DNA of 64,000 bases from Macrostomum hystrix (lineage: Eukaryota; Platyhelminthes; Macrostomidae), in NCBI GenBank assembly GCA_950097015.1, contig CATNEN010000010.1, positions 682,001 through 746,000 of the forward strand, read 5' to 3'. The notes under the pieces were generated by a model, which was not told the DNA's origin, made no database searches, and saw only the letters and a list, made by a program, of their open reading frames with translations. Position numbers and translations under genes: made by a program. Numbering within the stretch: the first letter of the stretch is position 1; every line of letters starts with the position of its first letter. Below, in pieces: positions 1-11,010 of the stretch.

Positions 1-362
1 CGAATCACTCAGTCTGTCACTCCAATCCATGCGATTCACTCAGTCTGTCACTCCAATCCATGCGAATCACTCAGTCTCTCACTCCAATCCATACAAATCA
101 CTCAGTATGTCACTCCAATCCATGCAAATCACTCAGTCTGTCACTCCAATCCAAGTGAATCAATCAGTCTATCACTCCAATCCAAGCGAATCACTCAGTC
201 TGTCACTCCAATCCATGCGAATCACTCAGTCTGTCACTCCAATCCATGCGAATCACTCAGTCTGTCACTCCAATCCATGCGAATCACTCAGTTTGTCACT
301 CCAATCCAAGCGAATCACTCAGTCTGTCACTCCAATCCATGCGAATCACTCAGTCTGTCACT
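1..362. repeat. 31-bp minisatellite, cut by the left window edge
   Basis: About 11.7 copies of a 31-bp unit (CGAATCACTCAGTCTGTCAC plus CTCCAATCCATG, with small variants) run from the window edge into the 3' end of the kinase gene. The stop codon of that gene, read on the minus strand, lies at the array border. Open frames through the array on the plus strand are products of the repeat and not genes. Confidence 0.95.
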
Positions 363-1617
363 CCGCAGCCGCAGTCTCCAGCGCGGGCATCAGTCGGAGC
401 AGCAGGTCGGGCGGCCGCAGTGCCTGCCGTCTTATCCGATCCCGCAGGGCAGCCACGCCGGCATCCTGCGGCAGCTCCAGCAGCTGAACGGCCCGGCTGG
501 TGACGAAGCCGTGGCTCAGCACCTCGGCGACGTCGCCCTGGCTGCCGAGCCGCTGGCCGAATCGCGGACATCGAAGTCTGGACACGAAGTGCCGGAATTC
601 GCCCAACTCCGTAGCCGGCGTCGAGCAGCTGACGAGGTCGGCGGTCAACGCGCCGAGCCCGAACCAGTCGGTGAAGTCGCCAGCCGGACTGGGGCGACCG
701 TCACGACGGATCTCCGGGGGCAGCCAGCTGCTGCAGAGGAGCAGGGATTTAGGCTAGACTGAAGGGTTCGATCTAAAGACCTCTAATTGTTAATGAGGTC
801 ACCAAATTAACTCCTTATTAGAGATAACGAGTTCCATTTCATATAAGGGGTCACGAGTTCGATTCCGCGTGAGAGATGACGGGTTATTTTCCTAATCTAG
901 TGAATGAAACTATCTAAGGTATAAAAAAGCTCACCTTTGAGCTCGTTGGCTGCCGCTGCTGCCGCTGTCGCAGCTGAAGCGAACCCGCAGTTGTGAGTGG
1001 CCGGGCTGCCGAACCTCGGCCAGGCTGAAGTCGGCCAGTCGGCAGTGGCCGGCGCCACTCAGGAGGACATTACACGGCCGAACGTCCAGGTGGAAGACTC
1101 CGTGCTCGTGCAGGTGGCCGAGGGCCTCCGCCAACTCCAGCGCAATGAAGGCGGCTTCCAGCTCGCCACATCGCCTGACTGCTCCCTGCAGATCTCCGCG
1201 CGGGCAGAACTCCATGAGGGTGAGACGGTCGGCGTCTAGAGTCACGTGACCGAGCAGCCCGACAATCAGTGGATGGCGGGGCGACCCGGAGCCAGCCAGA
1301 GCTCGGGCCAGTCGCTGGGAGGCGGCAAAATCGGCGGAACGTCGGGTGTGCCGCTTGACCGCCAGCAGGTCCGGCAGGTCGGCAGCGGACAGGGCGTGCA
1401 GGCGGCGAGCCAGAAAGACTTCGCCGTAGGCTCCGCAGCCCAGCGGGGCCAGCAGCCGATAGCGCAGCTCACCGAGCGCCAGGCTGGCGAACGGAACGGC
1501 CGGCTCCGCAGTTTTGGCAGATTCCGGCGAGCGGCGACAGCGACGCGAGACGAAGAGCCGCAGCAGCCTCTGCCAGGCCTCCCGGCGGCGGCCTTTGACC
1601 TGCTTCTGTGCGGTCAT
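358..1617 (-). CDS. Divergent serine/threonine protein kinase, two exons
   Basis: Exon 1 is 1617-935 and exon 2 is 730-358. The intron (934-731) has GT-AG ends and the phases match (AG + C), giving about 351 residues. Visible in order: a basic N-terminus, glycine loop GCGAYGEV, VAIK-type lysine in LLAVKRH, an MEF hinge-like segment, catalytic loop HLDVRPCN (Asp and Asn kept; HLD replaces HRD and Arg replaces the usual Lys), DFG replaced by DFS, then PPE and DWFGLG in exon 2 as the APE and helix-F motifs. HLD is known from Mos-type kinases, but overall similarity to Mos is weak, so I name only the fold. The Asp residues needed for catalysis are present, so activity is plausible. The start is chosen because the ATG lies two bases after a CAG acceptor-like site. 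The stop TGA lies at the border of the minisatellite. Substrate is unknown. Confidence 0.75.
795..890 (+). repeat. tRNA-like (B-box) fragment in the kinase intron
   Basis: The intron holds GGGTCACGAGTTCGATTCC, a Pol III B-box-like T-arm sequence, with related lower-similarity stretches beside it. It looks like a decayed tRNA-derived SINE head. No full cloverleaf can be folded. Confidence 0.4.
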
Positions 1618-1772
1618 TGCTGTTAGCAGAATTATCTGAGGAATTCTTTAGAGCTTTTTATCTGCAGTGTGACTCGCCTTCGCCCACGCTCGCTGTGATT
1701 TCGCGGCGCATGCGACACTTGGGAATTGGCGCTATCGCTGACTACCTGGCCGGGAGCGATTCGTTCTGGCAC

Positions 1773-1781
1773 TTTTTTATA
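1773..1781 (-). promoter_or_regulatory. Possible TATA box of the kinase gene
   Basis: TATAAAAAA on the minus strand, 156 bases upstream of the kinase ATG. The spacing would leave a leader of about 125 bases, unless the transcript is trans-spliced at the acceptor next to the ATG. Confidence 0.3.
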
Positions 1782-1784
1782 CCA

Positions 1785-2280
1785 GCTCTATCGGCGCACT
1801 GTTTCTGCACCTGAGGCACAGTGCCGAACGCTATCAGAAGGCTGGTTGGCCAAGGCTTGTAGGGCCTGCCCAGGCTGTATTGTGAAGGGCATAGGTTGGG
1901 GTGGGCTGGAAACGGAAATCGACCGGGCGATGGCGGATTGGCTGGGGCCGTGGGGCCCGGTGAGTCACCAGAGTGCTAAGATTGCATGCAGTTTTCACTC
2001 GTCACGGCTTAAAATACGATCCTGAGTGCTTTTGCTACGAGACTGACGGATTGGCACATGTGCCGGCGGGTCTGCTTCCGCGTGCGAGGCGTTTGGAAAA
2101 GGGCGCAGGCAGAAGAGAGAGAATGCTGAAACAGGAATTGGAGAAAGCTTTTGCTTCATTGCTGCATAATAATGGCGAAGCGCTGGTCGCATTGCACGTT
2201 GCGCATTTTTTCTAGAACGACTTGATTTAAAGTGCAGTCAGCATTGCACTGAAGTATTAGTTTTTTAGTATAATAGTCAG
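1785..2280. other. Intergenic, nothing recognised
   Basis: GC-balanced sequence with only short chance open frames. I see no family similarity, repeat or RNA structure. Confidence 0.5.
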
Positions 2281-2525
2281 AAGGAGAGTGAGAATGAGTG
2301 AGAATGAGTGAGAATGAGTGAGAATGAGTGAGAATGAGTGAGAATGAGTGAGAATGAGTGAGAATGAGTGAGAATGAGTGAGAGGGAGAGGGAGAGTGAG
2401 AAGCAGAGGCAGAGGCAGAGGCAGAGGCAGAGGCAGAGGCAGAGGCAGAGGCAGAGGCAGAGGCAGAGGCAGAGGCAGAGGCAGAGGCAGAGGCAGAGGC
2501 AGAGGCAGAGGCAGAGGCCGAGGCA
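2281..2525. repeat. Compound purine-rich microsatellite: 10-bp then 6-bp units
   Basis: About ten copies of GAGTGAGAAT (2287-2385) pass through a short transition into about nineteen copies of AGGCAG (2403-2520). One strand is almost pure purine apart from T and C at fixed positions. The long Ser-Ala or Arg-Gly open frames across it come from the repeat. Confidence 0.95.
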
Positions 2526-2529
2526 GAGG

Positions 2530-3555
2530 AAGGGGTGAAGAGAGTGAGGGATTTAGCAAAGATGAGGCAAAAGATCTCAGCCTCCCACAATGACCCAGCG
2601 CTTCAAGTATCCGAATTTGCCCGGGGCAGAGCCTGAAAGAGGAATCGAGTTAAAGACCGTCTTGTCTAGGGCTGGTGATGTCGCTGAGCACAGTCCCTGT
2701 TGCAGCCCCTGTTCTCAGCCTCCCCAAGCCGCTGTCCGGATAGCGAATCGCTCGAGCTAAGAGGGTTCGATGAGAAGTTGTAGAATGAGGGTCGACTTGT
2801 AGTAGAAGAGAGGAGACTGAGGGAGGATTTTGCGGCCAACCAGTTTAACGACCCTCCGCCTCGAGCTGCCACTTATCCCCGCGGAGGGGTTTGGTGTGCC
2901 GACTCCCGCCTTCCCTTCCTTGGCCTGAGATTCGGTTACAGCCCCTGTTGGGATGTGGTGGGAGAATCTGGGGAATTCAGCCTTGGGCTAATGAGGGAGC
3001 TTCTTGGGGGATGGGATTGTGGGGACTAACAAGCACCGCTTCTATGAGTTGGGATAATCCTGTTGAGAGCCATAAAATAGGGGGAATTCAAGAAACTAAA
3101 GAAATGTGCTCAAGTGTGATAAGATGCAGCGATCCCAGCCCAAGCGCATTTGTAAATTACTCAGCTAGCAACAGCGACCGCGCTCAGCCACACCAAATGA
3201 TTGCCTGTGGGTTTGAGTCACTCAGGTAATAGTAGACTCACAACAGTGACACCTGAGCGGGCCGGAGATACGGCAAGCTGAATATCCTTGCATCGATTCC
3301 CTGAGCTCGCGTTCTCGGCTTCAATCAGTGAGCGGCTATTCAACTCCCCCCAGTCTCCCCTTACAAAGGTGAAGCAGGTCTAGATGTAGCTCAGGTCCGG
3401 ACAGGGATTATCGATCTGAGCTGCCAGGCCCGCCACTCAAATCCCTGTCGCTAATCTGCCTCAATGAGTGCGGCTCCCCCCAGCGAGAGAGACGAAAAAC
3501 TTCTTAGCGGCTTAAAGCTGCGCGCGCACCTGAGCTCAGAAATAGGCTGCATCAT
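2530..3555. other. Intergenic, no gene seen
   Basis: Mixed-composition sequence without a convincing coding exon. It may be old repeat debris, since its right end runs into a SINE tail. Confidence 0.45.
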
Positions 3556-3559
3556 TAGC

Positions 3560-3690
3560 AGCAGGCGGGTCACAGGACTGTGGCGGCCCTTCGGTCCATG
3601 GACTGAACAGCTGTACGCAGTACTATTTGGACTGAGCTACGCAATAGCTATCGCTGGGCTGTGACGCGATGTAGATGTGATCGACAGGCT
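3560..3690 (+). mobile_element. SINE-A fragment (3' part)
   Basis: The stretch GTCCATGGACTGAACAGCTG and the following TACGCAG match the 3' half of the full SINE at 28461-28775, as does the GC-rich stem-like tail after it. The tRNA-derived head is missing. Confidence 0.65.
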
Positions 3691-3898
3691 GTACACTTGG
3701 CCTATTAGAGTTGGGTGTCATTTTTTTCCAATCGATCTTTATCTTAACTCCGAAATGGCTAGTCCTATTAATAAATGTGAGGACTGCTTCAAAAATAACT
3801 AGCCCGTACTTCGCTTTAATTAACACTCTGTCTAGCATTTTATTTGAAACAAATTTATTTTCCGCTCAGTTCAAACAAATCAAGAATCCCCGACTCGG

Positions 3899-4172
3899 GA
3901 ATAAGACTACTTGAAGTAGAACAATTATTGAGGAATAAGACTACTTGAAGTAGAACAATTATTGAGGAATAAGACTACTTGAAGTAGAACAATTATTGAG
4001 GAATAAGACTACTTGAAGTAGAACAATTATTAAGGAATAATACTACTTGAAGTAGAACAATTATTGAGGAATAAGACTACTTGAAGTAGAACAATTATTG
4101 AGGAATAAGACTACTTGAAGTAGAACAATTATTGAGGAATAAGACTACTTGAAGTAGAACAATTATTGAGGA
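3899..4172. repeat. 34-bp minisatellite, 8 copies
   Basis: Eight head-to-tail copies of GAATAAGACTACTTGAAGTA followed by GAACAATTATTGAG. Only the fourth and fifth units carry base changes. Each unit contains the short palindrome CTACTTGAAGTAG. Confidence 0.95.
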
Positions 4173-4179
4173 ATAGTGA

Positions 4180-6020
4180 ATAGAAGAAAGCAGAATTTTG
4201 TACTCATTGTTTTGTGCTTTGCTAGTCAGAGTGTTAATCTAGTCTAAGATTTAAGGGCCAACTAATTCGAGCGAAATTCGCCGACCCAGCTGATGCCGTT
4301 TTGTTACGGTTGACCTTTTCTAAGAAAGGCCTCCAGTTTTCTAAGAAAACAAGCCGCGGACGCGAGGGCCGCTGCGGATTGCTTCTTAGAAACAAACAGG
4401 CGCGGAAGCTGTTTAGCGCAGAAAGTTGCAGATTTTTTCATGGTTGGAATCGCAGCATTGGCGAGCCGGAGATTCCAGGGCCAGCTGTTCGAAGGGAGAT
4501 TGCGAACCACATGCAGCTTGGAGCAGCGGTTACACTGCGGTTCAACTGTTAGACATGGCTACCACTTGTCAGACAAGGCGACAGTGTTTTAGACAACTAG
4601 ACTAGATTGCTATGTCAGAGCCACTCGGTCAGACTGCTCACAAACTAGGTTGGTTAAACTGTGCAAATTAACCGGTAATGTACTAATTATAGGCACAATG
4701 TAGACCCACTGAGAGTGTATTGTGTATAAACTGGATCATACTGTAAAAACAGTACTTTACTGTAAAAAAGCCTCTGTTGTATAGTACAGAATATATTGTA
4801 CAGACAGTACAGACAGTACAGGCAGTATAGGCTATGTTGTAACAGGGCAGATTCTAGGCTAAGCTCCAGCGATAAAACCTGAGTGTACCAAGCAGGCCAG
4901 CTCGGACGAAGAAAATCACTTTGGCTCAAAGTCAAATACGGAGGCCAGAACATGAAGTATTTACAGCTGCTCTGAGCAAATACCTTTGCAGGCCTGACGA
5001 GCATTCTGAACCAGTTCGGCTGCAACTCGAAAGCCAGGGCCCATAGCAACAGGCGGAGGGGTAGAGAGACACCAGGCAAGATGCTCAGAGTTCATGGCCC
5101 GAGGGGACGGTGGGGTCGGTGTGTGTTGACAAACATGAGACTGCTCATACTCATAGGGGCTGAGATTTCTCTGGCTTAAAGCTTTTAAGCAATGGCTTCT
5201 TAAGGCAGTTGTGCTCAAGTGAGTAGATTAAATAAGTTCTGTCCCTGAAGAGATTCTCACCAGAAATTATCTGCTACAACTCTCTTCCGGGACTTTCCGA
5301 GAAATAAAACACAATTACTGAGGATTTTAGCGCCATTTTAAAAGGTCATGATGAAGGCAGGTACGCAAAAATCAGTTCGAGCGACTCCTATCAAATCACT
5401 TGAACCTTTTCTTGCACACAAAATGCGATTCAAAGAATTTGCAGGAAATTATTTAACAGTAGAACAACCAAGGGGGGATTCCACCCTGACAAGTTTTTGC
5501 TGCACCCGAATGGAGCAACGGAAGCACGCGAAACTCAAGAACACGCGCCAACTTTTTGTTTCGCATCTTCTGAAACAAGAATCAAGTCGCCAGCTCTTCT
5601 GACCGTCGAGATATTCAATGGTTCTGGCCGAATGTCGGATTTTTCCCATTAGCGCTATTGAGTTTCATATACCGCTATACACGAATTAGCACTGCGCCTC
5701 AGTGCGGCCTTCAAAATTGATCAGCATGTCACCCGAATGTGCCTGCATCATCTCCATCTTTGGCGGTCACCTACCTTTATCTAGAAGGATTTGCTAGACC
5801 TTCAAGGGCCACCACCTAGCGCTGTTAGGATTCAGGCGCTGCCGAAAACAATTCGGGTGGAGGAGAAATCCCCCCTGAGTAATAGTAATATTCAAAGTAG
5901 TAATATCGCTTTTTTGTTTTACTACGATAAATGGCACCAGCTTAAATTTAGGATCGCGAACGTCAAATGTCTCTTATCTGATCGCTGCAGAAACCGCCCG
6001 AGCAGCGACAGCCAATCAGG
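4180..6020. other. Intergenic, no gene recognised
   Basis: Contains a few ten-base repeats GTACAGACA near 4795-4830 and several short open frames of under 135 codons with no recognisable domain. The last 40 bases before 6026 contain an acceptor-like CTGCAG and are probably leader of the next gene. Confidence 0.45.
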
Positions 6021-6025
6021 AGGAG

Positions 6026-9000
6026 TTGGATGGCGGTGCTGCGGCTCCCGGCCTGCTGGGCCTGCAGGCGGCGCCGGCCAGCATCGCCCGGGTGCAGCGC
6101 AGCATTCACGTGGCGCTGGAGACCACCCAGCAGGACGCCACGCTGTTCAAAAGCAACGAGCTCCGGCGAGCCCGCTGTGGCCCGCGGATGCAGCCGCTGC
6201 TGCAGACGGTGCAGAAGGTGTCGGGAGTGTCGCCTATCAGCCAGCCGGAGGCCATGATGGAGATCCTAGACGCGGTGGCGTCGCAGCCTCAGCTGGACCA
6301 GGGCGACGTGGCCGAGATGAGCCGGGTCTGTCGGCGGCTCTTCATCTTCAAGAGGATGCTGGAGGCGGTGACTGAGAGGTTTGAGGATGACGTCACTTGG
6401 GGTCGAGAAAAAAATTGTCCAGTTAGACCCAGGGGCTCATTAAAAGCAGTTTAAGTACCCTATCGCTTCACATCCCATCAGTTCACATCCCATCAGGTCT
6501 CATCCCATCAGGTCTCATCCCATCAGGTCTCATCTCATCAGGTCTCATCCCATCAGTTCACATCCCATTAGGTCTCATCCCATCAGGTCGCATCCCATCA
6601 GGTCTCATCCCATCAGGTCTTATCTCATCAGGTCTCATCCCATCAGGTCACATCCCATCAGTTCACATCCCATCAGCTCGCAGCAGCCATTGCTTCGATG
6701 GTCCCTTTCACCGCCAGGTTCACAATAGTTCTCGATGGCAACCTGTACAAGTACTGCCTGAGCTTCATCGAGGAAGCCGAGGGTCAGAGCCTGCCCCCGG
6801 TCAGCAAGTACCAGGAGCTCATCGCTGACTCTAAGAAGAACATCGAGGCTCGCAGGCAGCGAATGCAGCACTTGGATGCCTCCGGCGGCCTGCGGGAGCT
6901 GGACCTGGCCGGCTACATCGCCAATCACGACCAGGCCACCGCACTCATGTCCGCCTGGTGCGAGGAGGTCGTCGAGGCCGCCAAGGCCGCGCAGCAGTGG
7001 CTCATCTACGACCACAACTACCCGAAGAAGCTGCAGGAGTACATCACTCAGCTGACCAAGCGGCGGGTCTCCCACCGGGAGCAGCTGCAGGAGTTGGAGA
7101 GCCGATCCGGCTGGGACCACAGCCGGGTGCTGCGGGCCGAGCAGGCCAAGAGCCAGGCCGAGCGCTACGTCAGGGAGGTGCGCGGCGAGAAGGCGAGCTA
7201 CGCGGCCAGAGAAAAAAATGTTCAGGTCAATCGGCAGCGGGTCGAAGATCTGCTGCACGAAGTTCTGGCTACCAGGGATCGGCACCTGGTCAGGTGGGTT
7301 GCAGTGGAGCTGGGTTGCTATGCAAGATTGGCACCTGGTCAGGTGGGTTGCAGTGGAACTGGGTTGCCATGCAAGATTGGCACCTGGTCAGGTGGGTTGC
7401 AGTGGAACTGGGTTGCTATGCAAGATTGGCACCTGGTCAGGTGGGTTGCAGTGGAGCTGGGTTGCCATGCAAGATTGGCAGCTGGTCAGGTGGGTTGCAG
7501 TGGAGCTGGGTTGCCATGCAAGATCGGCAGCTGGTCAGGTGGGTTGCAGTGGAGCTGGGTTGCCATGCAAGATTGGCACCTGGTCAGGTGGGTTGCAGTG
7601 GAGCTGGGTTGCCATGCAAGATTGGCAGCTGGTCAGGTGGGTTGCAGTGGAGCTGGGTTGCCATGCAAGATCGGCAGCTCGTGATCCACCCTGTTGCTGC
7701 AGGCTGAGTGAGTCCAACCCAACCGAGACGGTGCGCAAGTTCCACCTGGCGTCGGTGTCGGACTGCGAGTCTCGCAAGCTGCAGCTGGAGAAGCGGCTGG
7801 CAGTCAGCAATGCCCAGACGGCGGACCTGCAGCGGGAGCAGGAGCGCTGCGACAAGAACCTGCGGGCGGCCAAGCAGCTGCTGGAGGAGCGGGACAGGGC
7901 TTTGCAGGCGTTGCTGGACGAGATGACGCAGGTGAAGTCAGTGGAGAAGGAGCTGAAGAATGAGCTCGGCGGCGTGGCGGACCAGGTGAGCGATGAGTAG
8001 TGCTTTAAGTAGCCGTGAAGTTGTCCATCCAGCTGTCTTAACAGTAGAAAGAGCACGGAGGGTACTTCAGATCCCGCATTTTTCTTTGTTCTGCATCTCC
8101 TAAATTTTTTAATAATCGACAGAAAGTTTAGAACACCGGCTAAAATTTTCCGCTCTGTCCGGTGAAATGACTTCCAGAGTAAAAAACATCGGCATCGACG
8201 AGATATTCAACGACTGCCATCGATGCGTCTTGTGGTAAAATAGTAGGTAGCTGGTATTTGAAATGCCCCCGAGGTCTTTCCCCCCTGGGGGAAAAATTGC
8301 GTTGTCTTTCTACTGCTTATCCTCGCCTCCACTACTCACTCAAACAGGTGCGCATCCTGCAGAAAATCCGCGAGATCAAGCTGCACACTGACACGGTGAG
8401 AAAGATCTTCCAGTTCGGCTATCAGCCCGGCCAGTACCAGGAGGTACGCGACAGCCTGGACGAGGTGTTCAAGGACCTGGCGCCGATCATCGGGGGTCGC
8501 TGGCGACAGGTGTACCACCGGCTGCCGTTCCGACCGGCGCGGGATTTCCCAACCAGGTGGGAAATGAGAATAGTCACTGCAGGCTGGCCAACCTCACTGC
8601 CCCAGTCACTGCAGGCTGGCCAACCTCACTGCCCCAGTCACTGCAGGCTGGCCAACCTCACTGCCCCAGTCACTGCAGGCTGGCCAACCTCACTGCCCCA
8701 GTCACTGCAGGCTGGCCAACCTCACTGCCCCAGTCACTGCAGGCTGGCCAACCTCACTGCCCCAGTCACTGCAGGCTGGCCAACCTAACTGCCCCAATCA
8801 TTGCAGGCTGACCACCCTCCCTACTCTGAGGCTGCCTAGCCAAAACCACCCTGGACGCAAACAAAATTGCGGATCCCAAAAATAAATTTTGGCAGGTCGC
8901 GCGACCTCGAGATGATTGACATCTCGCACAGGCGGCTGGATGCCTCGTTGGACCTGCTGGCCTACAAGGCGCTGCAGAAGTGGCGCCGAATCAGCGTCGA

Positions 9001-9073
9001 GACGGCGACAGCGGAGGCGCTGCTGAATGTTCTCCGGCTGCTGCGGCTGGTGGGCGTCCAGACTAGCCGATGA
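6026..9073 (+). CDS. Coiled-coil protein with C-terminal death-like domain, five exons
   Basis: Exons 6026-6378, 6718-7293, 7703-7985, 8348-8556 and 8896-9073 join in phase through GT-AG introns and give 532 residues. Residues 1-250 are helix-rich. Residues 250-440 are strongly heptad-like (Glu, Lys, Arg, Leu rich, e.g. around QREQERCDKNLRAAKQLLEE), predicting coiled coil. The last 85 residues resemble a death domain: a GGRWRQVYHRL segment, then LLAYKALQKWRRI and a final helix ATAEALLNVLRLLRLVGV, the usual order of helices 2, 4-5 and 6. Proteins pairing coiled coil with a death domain act as adaptors in apoptosis or innate immunity; the partner here is unknown. Introns 1, 2 and 4 are filled with minisatellites. 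The start codon is the first in-frame ATG and has no signal peptide after it. Confidence 0.72.
6466..6678. repeat. 15-bp minisatellite in intron 1
   Basis: About fourteen copies of CATCCCATCAGGTCT. Each unit carries CAGGT, resembling a splice donor. The array fills most of the intron between 6379 and 6717. Confidence 0.95.
7281..7685. repeat. 49-bp minisatellite that includes an exon end and splice donor
   Basis: A little over eight copies of a 49-bp unit. The first unit begins thirteen bases inside exon 2 (GGCACCTGGTCAG), so each later unit repeats the exon end, the donor CAG|GTGGGT and a downstream TTGCAG acceptor-like site. All lie within intron 2 (7294-7702) after the first donor. Confidence 0.93.
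8145..8315 (+). repeat. Dispersed repeat DR-1, most complete copy
   Basis: Lies in intron 3 of the coiled-coil gene. A first half (CATCGGCATCGACGAGATAT region) and a second half (GGTATTTGAAATGCCCCC, then GGTCTTTCCCCCCTGGGGGA) are adjacent here. The same halves occur near 57885-57990, 58215-58330, 56760-56975 and 55600-55740 in both orientations. No coding capacity, so a non-autonomous mobile element is likely. Confidence 0.65.
8573..8812. repeat. 32-bp minisatellite in intron 4
   Basis: About 7.5 copies of AGTCACTGCAGGCTGGCCAA followed by CCTCACTGCCCC. Every unit holds CACTGCAGG, an acceptor-like sequence, but the accepted 3' splice site is the unique GGCAG at 8891-8895. Confidence 0.94.
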
Positions 9074-10006
9074 TGCAGCTTGGTTTAATTGCAGTGGGTG
9101 TGGGCAAATGGCTATGGATTTCGCGTCAAACCTGCCTGACTATCTACTTGTTAGTAGCTTGTAGAGCATACTTATTTTCTGCTTTTCGAGACCAAAACTG
9201 ACATAAATTGTTTCCGAAAAATCATCTTGAGCCGAGCTTTTAACTTTAACTTTCTTGAAATCAGTTTTTCGCCTCGAGCCTATGTATTATTTAGGCAAAC
9301 GATCTGTCGAGGTCGGAGATTTGCCGGAAAGAAAGGCAAAATTTGTATCGATTTCCGAAGGTTTGAGTTGAATATTATATTTAGTGCTCTTTAGAAACTG
9401 GGCAACATGGGGCCATATTTTATTTATAATACAAAATATGCTTTCATGGCATGACGATGCTTCACGATCGGAAAGCTGAGCTGCCATGGATACAGCAGGG
9501 GACTATTGTTAAAACCAAAGTCGAAAATGTTTTGTGCGCGCACAGTTTCGTCATGCCATCAGCGCAGTGCACAAGAGGCTAACACAGCGTGAACACAAGC
9601 CATGCGAGCGAACAGAGATGACTGACCGTCACTTTGCTTCGCTCTGTTCGCTTTGCCCGTCCGGCAGCAGCAGCAGCCCGACGGCTGTTGCAGTACAGCT
9701 GGGACTGACTGCACACGCACAAGAAAATTACATGGAGAGCCGAGCTAGAAAAATTTCTGGATGGGAGAACTGTGGAACATTGGAGGGTCAGAAATGCCTC
9801 CCAGAACACCCCATTCGCTCCCGCTCACTAATCTACGCTCGTATCTGGGCAATAAAAAGGAGGAGGGATCGAACCAGTCCACAATCTCTCAGGCCCGATT
9901 CAATTTTCTCCGACCAGCTCTGCCTCCTCTGCTCTCTGCGCCCCTCGAGACGAGTTTCGCCTCGCAAGCTGCGACTCCGGACTGGCAGCCGACACGACAC
10001 GACAGA
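9074..10006. other. Intergenic and possible leader, no gene recognised
   Basis: AT-rich to 9500, then GC-balanced. An open frame continuous with the small ORF below begins at 9761, but its N-terminal part has no gene-like composition. Confidence 0.4.
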
Positions 10007-10264
10007 ATGCAGGAAAGCGAAGCAGCGGCCGCCTACAGCGAGGACGCTGAGCAGCTGCGGCAGGAGCTCAGCCAGATGAAGCTGCTTCTGTTGCAGCTCA
10101 GAAAACTGCTGCTGCTTCCTGAGGAGGATCTGCCAGATCGGCAGGGGGTGTCGATGTCGGCGACCCTCACAAAGAAGGGCTGCCCGACCTGTGGACAAGG
10201 AGAGGCCGCGCGATCAAGACTGGACAGCAAAGGATCTGCGGCGGAATCCGAGTCCGAGGCATGA
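10007..10264 (+). CDS. Small leucine-rich coiled-coil protein, 85 residues
   Basis: Not a family I recognise. From ATG 10007 the frame gives an acidic start, a leucine-rich amphipathic helix (LRQELSQMKLLLLQLRKLLL), a PEEDLPDRQG turn, a single CPTCGQ Cys pair and an acidic serine-rich tail. The frame is open back to 9761, so a longer product is possible, but the composition changes to gene-like at this ATG. It could also be the last exon of an unseen transcript. Confidence 0.4.
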   Translation: MQESEAAAAYSEDAEQLRQELSQMKLLLLQLRKLLLLPEEDLPDRQGVSMSATLTKKGCPTCGQGEAARSRLDSKGSAAESESEA

Positions 10265-10625
10265 CTGCTTGTTGCTGGGACAAAAGTGCAATGAATAATG
10301 TACATTAGCTACCTGTACAGCAATGCCAGACATCCCCTCTCGATAGGAAAGTACAGCATTGTTATGTTATTCATATTCATATTCAGCTGACCGGAGACAA
10401 AACTAAACAAGCCAAACAGCCATCGACTCCAATGCGTCTTCTGTTTGCACAAGAGAGATGGAACTTGGAAGGAATGATTCATCGGAGGATGCAAAATGCT
10501 CGCCACTCTACTGAAACCAATAGCAATAACGACATTTTGTTGTCCAATGGTATGGCGCCAAAAAACTAAAAAAGTGACTTAAGAGAATGCCATCATGCAA
10601 AAGGAAAAAATAAATGAATAAGCAG
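10265..10625. other. Intergenic, nothing recognised
   Basis: AT-rich sequence between the small ORF and the 20-bp array. An AATAAA-like GAAAAAATAAATG near 10606 could serve as a poly(A) signal for the upstream ORF. Confidence 0.4.
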
Positions 10626-10627
10626 CA

Positions 10628-11010
10628 GACGATCCTGTCTAACAGTTGATAATCCTGTCTAACAGTTTATGATCCTGTCTAAGAGTTGATAATCCTGTCT
10701 AACAGTTGATGATCCTGTCTAACAGTTGATGATCCTGTCTAAAAGTTGATGATTCTGTCTAAGAGTTGATGATCCTGTCTAACAGTTGATGATTCTGTCT
10801 AAGAGTTGATGATCCTGTCTAACAGTTGATGATCCTGTCTAACAGTTGATGATCCTGTCTAACAGTTGATGATCCTGTCTAACAGTTGATGATCCTGTCT
10901 AACAGTTGATGATCCTGTCTAACAGTTGATGATCCTGTCTAACAGTTGATGATCCTGTCTAAGAGTTGATGATCCCATCTAGCAGTTAATGATCCTGTCT
11001 AACCTAACAG
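10628..11010. repeat. 20-bp minisatellite, about 19 copies
   Basis: Head-to-tail copies of GATGATCCTGTCTAACAGTT with scattered A/G and C/G variants (TAACAG versus TAAGAG). A degenerate extra unit lies at 11005-11030. Confidence 0.95.

Noticed and set aside
2257-2593. Long Ser-Ala and Arg-Gly repeat frames on both strands
   Set aside because: They are translations of the 10-bp and 6-bp microsatellites, open in several frames at once, with no gene context.
6635-7285. Minus-strand frame of 216 codons
   Set aside because: Antisense of exon 2 of the coiled-coil gene plus the 15-bp array; leucine-rich composition is a by-product.
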